A DNA stretch of 64,000 nucleotides, taken from assembly GCA_030760725.1 (NCBI GenBank), contig JASWHV010000011.1, positions 80,887,765-80,951,764 on the forward strand, in the 5' to 3' direction. A program made the position numbers and the translations under genes. The DNA comes from Neostapfia colusana. Taxonomy: Eukaryota; Streptophyta; Magnoliopsida; Poales; Poaceae. The notes under the pieces were generated by a model. It was not told where the DNA came from and ran no database searches. It worked only from the letters and a program-made list of their open reading frames with translations. Positions 57,931 to 64,000 of this stretch are shown in pieces; positions within the stretch are counted from its first letter, which is position 1; each line of letters opens with the position of its first letter.

Positions 57931-59600
57931 TTTCGTAAAATGCCGAATCCGGCATTCAACTGTAAGTTAGGAAAGAGATTACATGTACAAGGGGTATCAT
58001 GTAGAGCAGCAGTTACGGTGGGCCTGCTATCTGCAATCCTGACGGAACACTATCTCGACAAGGTGTCTTGCACCCGCTGTACACCACAATTGAACCTCAT
58101 TATTTAAACTGACGACTAGGCTTCCTCCCGTTCGCTCTACTGATTGGAAGATCCTAGCATGTCGCTCTGTCTAAATGAACTATATGACTGTAATAGATAG
58201 TGTTCTGATGCCCTTTGCCCACCGTGCTCCTTTGACGTCTGAGAGTCCATCAAACCAGTCCACAATCGAGTTGTTGGCCTTCCAGTTTGTTAGGTGTAGT
58301 CGCGATTCCGCTGCCCATCTTGAAGTTTCAGTCCATAGCTTCATGGCCATCCAGAGAAAAGTTGTCGCACCGTCTCCGAATTCCGGTAACAAAATGGGCA
58401 TATGTAATTGTTTGCCTAGCCCCACTATATCTGTAGCCCATAATCAGTTTTGTAACAAAGCCACACGAAAATTTTCACCGAAGCAGCGCCCAAGCCTTCC
58501 ATACTTTGCTGGGAAAGAAGGATAAGTTGCCTCCTTCGGATTGCATGAGGTAGGCTGATCTCGCCGAGAATACACCCGTAACCGTCCATGTCCATTGATT
58601 TCATCTTGCTAGTAATTTTCAATTAGTGTTTATCAGACTGCATGCCATGTTAGTTTCCTAAGGAAACATATTAGAAGAGACTATAAATGGAGTGCTTGAT
58701 CTGAACTGGCGACTTTATGTTAGATGTGTGTTTTCAAGGGCGCGACACCCGTGCGTTTTCAGAAGCCACTGAAAGTCAAGTCATAAAACTCCTTTGAAGA
58801 ATATTGTCCAACTACCTAGATATAATTCCATTTGTCTCTGTTGTTTGGATTATAATTTATATTCTGAACTATTGCATGTAGCTTCTGTAGCTCACGAAAG
58901 GCTTGATCTGATAGAGGTAAATAAAACAGATCCTCAATCTGATTAACACTCATAAAATTTTGAACCGATATATTTTGACACTTGGCGAAGGAAAATAAAT
59001 TGGGTAACTGTGTTTCCATATGACAGTTGTTCCAGACATCGCTCCAGAGGATTGAAGCTCTATTTGCAATAATACATCTTTCCGTCAGAAAGATCCTTGA
59101 ATTGGAGCCCCATGGGGCACAATATTATTGTAATATTTTGACTATACTAATTTAACTCAAGGAATATGTTTTTGGTTGTAAAATTTATCTAGGTGAAGGG
59201 AAGGTCTGGCGCAGTGGTAGAGTCTCTCCACTTGTGTCCTGGGGTCCTGGGTTCGAATCAGCCTCCTTGCAAAATAAGCAAGGGGAAGGTTGTCTAGAAA
59301 TTCTCTTCCCCAGACCCCACAACGTGTGTGAGCTTTCAGCACTGGGTAATGCCTTTTTTGTAAAATTTATCCAGGTGCTTTAATAGCAGAACAGTATTAT
59401 GAGTTCTTCGGTTCAGAACACCTAAAACCCCCTTTTCTTTTCGGCCTTAAACATTTTTCCCTGACAATAAGAGGCTTGCATTTTGCATTCAGATCACTGC
59501 CTCTCCAAAGACATAACCTTCTAGCCTTATCTATCATCTCCAAAACCGTAATTGGTATGTTTAATAAATACATGGTATAGGTCCGAAGGGAGTCAACACT
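57930..59600 (-). pseudogene. LINE (non-LTR retrotransposon) 3' part: RT tail and zinc-binding region, degenerate
   Basis: Read from 59600 on the minus strand: LRTYTMYLLNIPITVLEM, IDKARRLCLWRG and RPKRKGGFR (end of RT), LLLKHL-type sequence, the SINE gap, then NLFSFAKCQNISVQNFM, LFYLPLSDQAFREL, CPFCYRNSET (zf-RVT cysteines) and LTNWKANNSIVDWFDGL, KGIRTLSITVI. This order is that of plant LINE ORF2 ends. The likely 3' end is at about 57930, where the minus strand has GAAAAAAGAAAC as a decayed A tail. Stops and shifts are common. The 5' part is cut at 59600 by a Tat LTR. Confidence 0.75.
59196..59357 (+). mobile_element. tRNA-derived SINE (about 162 bp) with 20-bp target duplication
   Basis: It begins AAGGGAAGGTCTGGCGCAGTG and has an A-box (TGGCGCAGTGG) and B-box (GGTTCGAATC), the internal RNA polymerase III promoter of a tRNA-like head. 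The tail ends in CCTTTTTT. Duplicates TTGTAAAATTTATCYAGGTG flank it at 59176-59195 and 59358-59377 with one difference. It resembles Au/p-SINE types of grasses and lies within the LINE. It is not a functional tRNA gene, since no full cloverleaf can be drawn. Confidence 0.85.
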
Positions 59601-60719
59601 TGTCGGTACCCTCGATATGGGGTACCCCCGCGCACAGGGGAAATTGCCTAAGGATCTCGCCCTTCTCCGCAGGGAGAGCTCCGAAGGCGCCACGCGTCCA
59701 GCGGGGCCGGACCTCCCTCTCCTCAGAGGAGAGCTCCGGGCCCACCACGTGGCATACAGAAGCCGGACCTCCCCCTCCGCGGGAGAGAGGTCCGAAGGTG
59801 CCACGTGTCCGGAGAGGCCGGACCTCCCTGTCCTCAGAGAGGAGCTCCGGACTCGCCGCGTGGCCAACAGAAGCCGAACCTCCCCCTCCGCGGGGAGAGG
59901 TCCGAAGGCTCCACGTGTCCTGCGGGGCCGGACCCCCCTCTCTTCTGAGGAGGGCTCCGGGCCCGCCACGTGGCCAGCAGAACGGCGCTGCCTGCCCCCG
60001 AGCGATAGGCAGCGGGCGTAAAGACGCCCCATACCTTGCCCGTACAAGGTATTCAAGGCCCGCGCCTTCCCAAGACGCGGAGCACGCCTCTGTCAGGTGC
60101 CGTTGCGCCCAGTCGCATCACAGACTGGCGCGCAGTGTCAGAGGCTGCCAGCCAATACACGCAGCGACAAGACATCCCATGCCGCCCCCGCCGTCATCAT
60201 CCACTACAACTAGCATGCGGCATGGGCAGAGCTACAAGACGAAGACTCAGAAGCCTTCGGCAGAGACAACTATCGGCATAACTGCAGATACGGTAGATAT
60301 CAGTAATTCTCCCCGGGACCACCTGTCGGGTCCCGGCCCCCCTTGTAAGCCACCCGAGTCTTGGACTATAAAAGGCTCGGGTAGGCGACGTTAGAAGGGG
60401 TCCGGACTCTAGCCATCCGCACCCCTGGGTTCGCACTTTGCAACTCATACGCTAGCCATACACTCTCAAGCTGTAACTCACCCCCAAGCTCAGGCCTCCG
60501 GCCCCGAGCAGCAAGAAATATAGCGAGCTCCATAGCTCGCCGTGGACGTAGGGTTTTACGCTTCGGCGGCCTGAACCACGTAAACCTCGTCGTGTCAAGC
60601 TCTTACTAACTCGTCCATCTGCGCAAGCTCTCCGCTAGAGACTAGCCCCACCGAAAAAAAGAACCTCCGCGGGCTGCCCAGTGCAGGCCCGGGGGAAGTG
60701 TCGACTGAACACTTCGACA
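59601..60719 (+). mobile_element. 5' LTR of plus-strand Tat element (1,119 bp)
   Basis: Starts TGTCGGTACC and ends CTTCGACA, followed by the primer site. TATAAAAG lies at 60367-60374. A G-box-like array lies at 59660-59990. The left flank is ACACT (59596-59600), in LINE sequence. The other LTR is off-window. Confidence 0.85.
59660..59990. repeat. G-box array in plus-strand Tat LTR
   Basis: About six units alternate GCCGGACCTCCCTCTCCTC and GAGAGCTCCG boxes with CCACGTGG, CCACGTGTCC, CCACGCGTCC and CGCGTGG. The spacing and the GGACCTC/GAGCTCC boxes are like those of the Tekay-type arrays. Confidence 0.75.
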
Positions 60720-60721
60720 TT

Positions 60722-60733
60722 TGGCGCGCCAGG
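60722..60733 (+). other. Primer-binding site of plus-strand Tat element
   Basis: TGGCGCGCCAGG two bases after the LTR end. tRNA type unassigned. Confidence 0.65.
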
Positions 60734-62735
60734 AAGGGGGCTTTTCCCCTTGCGCAACGAGTTTCCGCCGACGAAGATGACCAAGCTTCCTTCAGCGGCA
60801 AACTATCCCCCCCTGCGTCCGCGGCAAACCGTGACCAGGGGAGAGTACATGATGACACACTCAGGGCGGAGTGTGTCAGAGCAAGCTGGGAGCCAGCAAC
60901 CGGCTCTGGCAGCGCCGACCCCGGCAATGCAGGCTCCAACCAGTGTCAGGCCTTCAGTAGCGTCGGGCGTACCCGGTGGGGGTGCGCTAGCAGCAGCAAG
61001 GGCGCTACTGCACAATCCGCCTGCTGGGAACGCGCCTCAGGCAGCGACCCAGCAGTGGATTCGCGAGGTAGACCGTCTTGTCGTCGCCGCCACAAACCAT
61101 TGACTTTGGCGGGGACGACGCTCCGGCCAACCGGCTGTGTCGCTCACGCGCACGCCAACGGTTGACGGGCAGACGACGGGTTCCAGCTCCACCAAACTTC
61201 CGTCGACAGACCTGAGGACAGAGCTGGAACGGTGCTACTTGGGCCAAGATGCCCGAGTGTTCCTCGAGCGACGTCGAGAAAGGCGTCGCACTCAAGAGGC
61301 TGGCGACAACATGACGTCAGCCTCGACCCAGCCTGGAGGGCAGACCTTCGCTACGCGAGCTCTGCCCCAGGCGTACGCCGCACAGCATAAGCCACAACCA
61401 TGTGCTCTGCAAGCGGCGTCCCCGGCCTATGGCGCAACCTTGCCCATACCGGGGTACACTGTACCAGGCGCAACCAAGCGTTCCCGGCACCAGTACCTGC
61501 ACTGGGAGCCAGCAACTGGCTCTGGCAGCGCCGACCCCGGCAATACAGGCTCCAACCAGCGTCAGGTCTTCAGTAGCGCTGGGCGTAACCGGCGGAGGTG
61601 CGCTAGCCGCAACAAGAGCGCTACTGCACAATCCACCTGCTGGGGACGCGCCTCAGGCAGCGACCCAGCAGTGGATTCGCGAGGTAGACCGTCTTGTCGT
61701 CGCCGCCGCAAACCCTTGACTTCGGCGCGGACGACGCTCCGGCCAACCGGCTGTGTCGCTGACGCGCACACCAACGGTTGACGGACAGACGGCGGATTCC
61801 AGCTCCACCAGGCTTCCGTCGACGGACCTGAGGACTGAGCTGGAACGATGCCACCTAGGCCAAGACGCCCGAATGTTCCTCGAGCGACGACGAGAAAGGC
61901 GTCGCAGCCAAGAGGCCGGCGTCAGCATGATGACTGCCTCAACCCTGCCTGAGGCGCAGACTTTCGCCACGCGAACTCTGCCCCAGACATACGCCACGCA
62001 GCATATGCCACAGCCATATGTCCTGCAAACGACGCCCCCGGTCTATGGCGCAGCCTTGTCCATACCGGGGTACACTGTGCCAGCGGCGAACCAAGCGTTC
62101 GCGGCACCAACACCTGCAGCAACAGGGGCAGGATGTGCGGCCCTAGAGCCCCACCTCCGCTTCACGAGGTGGTCGCGCAAGTTTCGGCCGCCCCTGCCCG
62201 AGAAGTACGACGGCAGCGTCAACCCGGCGGGGTTCCTCCAGATCTACTCCACCGCCGTACTTGCCGCAGGAGGGGATGAGGCCGTCATGGCCAAGCTACT
62301 TCCCCGTCGCCTTGACCGGCCCAGCCCGGTCTTGGCTAATGAACCTCCCTCAGGGTTCCATAACTTCCTGGGGAGAGCTCTGCCGGCAGTTCATCACCAA
62401 CTTCGGCAGCTCCTACACCCGTCCCGGCACGGAGCTTGACCTCCAAGCCATCAAGCAACAACCTGGGGAGTCGCTGCGCTCCTTCATCCAGCGGTTCTCC
62501 CAGGTACGCAACACCATTCCGCATATTCAAAGTGCTTCTGTGGTGGCGGAACTTCGATAGTGTCCAGGACAAGAAGATGCTTCGGAGGCTTGCAACCAGA
62601 GAGGTCTGCGATGCCTCCGAGCCCTTCAGCCTGGCGGACAAGTGCGCCAGAGCAGCCGGAGGGCGGAGCTGGCACTCACTGCCAGCTTTCGAAGCCGGAA
62701 GACAGCTCGAAGACGGAGGAGTTCAAACCGAGCTC
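60734..62735 (+). pseudogene. Tat Gag with internal 616-bp tandem duplication
   Basis: The N-terminal Gag region (QWIREVDRLVVAA, then RTELERCYLGQDARVFLERR) occurs twice: 60888-61503 and 61504-62119, offset exactly 616 bases, with about nine in ten bases alike by eye. 616 is not a multiple of three, so the copies fall in different frames. The Gag core follows (EKYDGSVNPAGFLQIYST, FPVALTGPARSWLMNLP, FGSSYTRPGTELDLQAIKQQ) and ends at FSLADKCARAA, with several frame changes between 62230 and 62640. Confidence 0.82.
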
Positions 62736-63330
62736 CCGACCACGTCAGACAGCCAAGAGCCAAGCACTGGCTGACTTCGTGGCTGAGTGGACGCCAACGA
62801 AGGCTGACCCAGGGGGCCGCGAAGACGGTGAACCAAAGTACCGAGCTCCGGTCTTCACCGGGCCTCACTGGACGCTCTTCTTCGACGGCTCCTCATGAAA
62901 GCATGGGGCCGGTGCCGGCGTACTGCTTCTCATGCCATCGGGGGAGCAGTCTGGGTACATGGTGCGTCTCAATTCCAAGGCAACCAACAACTTGGCAGAG
63001 TATGAAGCACTCATCTTTGGCCTAAAAGACAGTCCTGTCTCTCGGCGCTCGCCAGTTGTTGGCGCAGGGCAACTCCCAGCTAGTTATCAAGCAAGTTAAG
63101 GGTGAATGCCCCTGCAATGACCCACAGCTAGCTGCTTATCTGCTTCACGTGCGGATGTTGGAGAAAGAATTCCTCGCCTTGGACCTGCGCCATGTACCGC
63201 GCGCTTGCACGGCCGCAGCTGACGACCTCTCAACGAAAGCCTCCATCGGAGCCCCTGCGCATGAAGGAGTCTTCGAGAGGACGTTGCTGCGGTCCACAGC
63301 CCGGCCCGCCGATCCGGGCGAAGGGGGCTG
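62736..63330 (+). pseudogene. Tat second RNase H joined directly to Gag, pol front deleted
   Basis: At about 62735 Gag text passes into AKSQALADFVAEWTP, then GPHWTLFFDGSS and, after a TGA at about 62896, continues GAGAGVLL, SKATNNLAEYEALIFGL, NSQLVIKQVKGECPCND, MLEKEFLALDLRHVPRAC. Protease, RT and first RNase H, about 2.5 kb in the minus-strand relative, are missing. The DG pair of the RNase H active site is present. Confidence 0.8.
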
Positions 63331-63377
63331 AACCAGTGCCTCGAAGCTAGGCAGTCCCGGCGGCCCTGCAGCCATGG

Positions 63378-63830
63378 ATGCCGCCAAAGGATCGTAAGAG
63401 TCACTGGGGACTCCGTGCAACCCAGCGCTCAAGATCCAGAAGCTCAAGTAGTCCCGATGCATGGACCACGGAGGTCCGGGACTCCTTGAAGGACATCCTT
63501 CCTGATGAACGTGCATCCGCGGAACGGGTGGTGCGGATGGCTAAGTGCTATGCGCTGGTATCTTTACTGGCGTGGCGCCACGACATCCTATTGCGGTGCA
63601 TAACCCAGGAGGAAGGCTGCGATTAGCTCGCAGTAGTCCAAGGAGGCGAGTGCTGGGAACTACCCTTCCACATGGTATGCGGGGCCGAAGCCATGCTTCC
63701 CCCTGATATAGCCATGGGGGTCCCCCCGTGTCCGGCGTACGACGAAGCCACGCATGACCTGCTCTGCGTGAAGACAGGCGCTCCAACGCTACCCAGTAAG
63801 TTCACCATGCTTACTTAGGTGTTTATTTAA
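63378..63830 (+). pseudogene. Tat integrase remnant with deleted catalytic core
   Basis: 63378-63626 holds the integrase start (EVRDSLKDILPDERASAER, LLRCITQEEGC). Within about 40 bases it passes to HMVCGAEAMLPPDIAMGVPP and YDEATHDLL, which belong after the catalytic core. The DDE part is therefore lost. Confidence 0.7.
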
Positions 63831-64000
63831 ATTACGCATTAATTTATATGAACACCTCCCCACGCTCTAGACAGTGTGCGTCCATTGTACACTCGGCTCC
63901 TCTTTCCGGCTCTCATGCATAGTCGATATTTGCCGTCCTGCCGAAGGCGGTAGTTCTTGGGGTACCTGCCAGAGGCCCGGTGGCCTTTTGGATCTCCCCC
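63831..64000. other. End of window, Tat element interior
   Basis: No recognisable gene in the final 170 bases. An AT-rich stretch near 63820-63855 separates it from the integrase remnant. Confidence 0.4.

Noticed and set aside
59205..59265. tRNA gene (A- and B-box present)
   Set aside because: No complete cloverleaf or anticodon arm can be drawn, it has a T-rich tail and 20-bp target duplications, so it is a SINE.
1..64000. Novel defence or biosynthetic gene cluster
   Set aside because: After both strands are explained by transposons, only the Alba gene and one unidentified remnant are left. No co-oriented cluster exists.

Overview
This is a piece of a plant nuclear genome, almost certainly a grass (Poaceae). 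The signs are high-copy Ty3/gypsy families with the initiator-Met tRNA primer site, a CACTA/En-Spm element, Tourist-like MITEs, a tRNA-derived SINE, and one intron-containing gene with a GC-rich, alanine-rich first exon. The window is about 95% transposable element. The only complete host gene is a five-exon Alba-domain protein at 55748-56800 (minus strand). No rRNA, tRNA gene, CRISPR or bacterial feature was found.

Left half (1-28040) is a nest. A degenerate Mutator-like (MULE) transposase remnant ends at about 53700. An Athila-like LTR retrotransposon lies against it, and its 3' LTR starts at 27196. To the left is a minus-strand Tat-lineage element (5' LTR 23345-24462, gag, PR, RT, RNase H, second RNase H down to 18931 and 15922-15961). 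It is split by a 2,969-bp solo LTR with a perfect TGCAC duplication (15962-18930). It is split again at 15922 by a minus-strand Tekay-type chromovirus (5' LTR 12097-15921, gag-pol to 7654). That element is itself cut inside its RNase H region by a plus-strand relative (gag-pol 1-3597, 3' LTR 3664-7653).

Middle (28041-53089) is a single CACTA DNA transposon with TTA duplications, sitting in the Athila 3' LTR. Without nested elements it would be about 5.1 kb. It carries a broken Ptta/En-Spm (Transposase_24-like) gene but no recognisable TNPD transposase. Three elements entered it: a Tekay element (LTRs 28678-31931 and 36107-39322), a solo LTR now in two halves, and a CRM-like chromovirus with TGACC duplications (44747-51273). 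The first two were rearranged by a 5.9-kb inversion (about 34575-40466) that can be read from their target duplications.

Right part (53090-64000) holds the end of the Athila LTR, the MULE remnant, a 128-bp MITE, an unidentified coding-like remnant, the Alba gene, a degenerate minus-strand LINE with a SINE inserted in it, and a doubly deleted plus-strand Tat element (5' LTR 59601-60719) that runs to the edge.

The most distinctive feature is a set of roughly 50-bp tandem units carrying the G-box core CACGTG in the upstream part of LTRs. They occur in two unrelated gypsy lineages (Tekay-type and Tat-type). I see no sign of a defence or biosynthetic system. The novelty here is in transposon structure and rearrangement.
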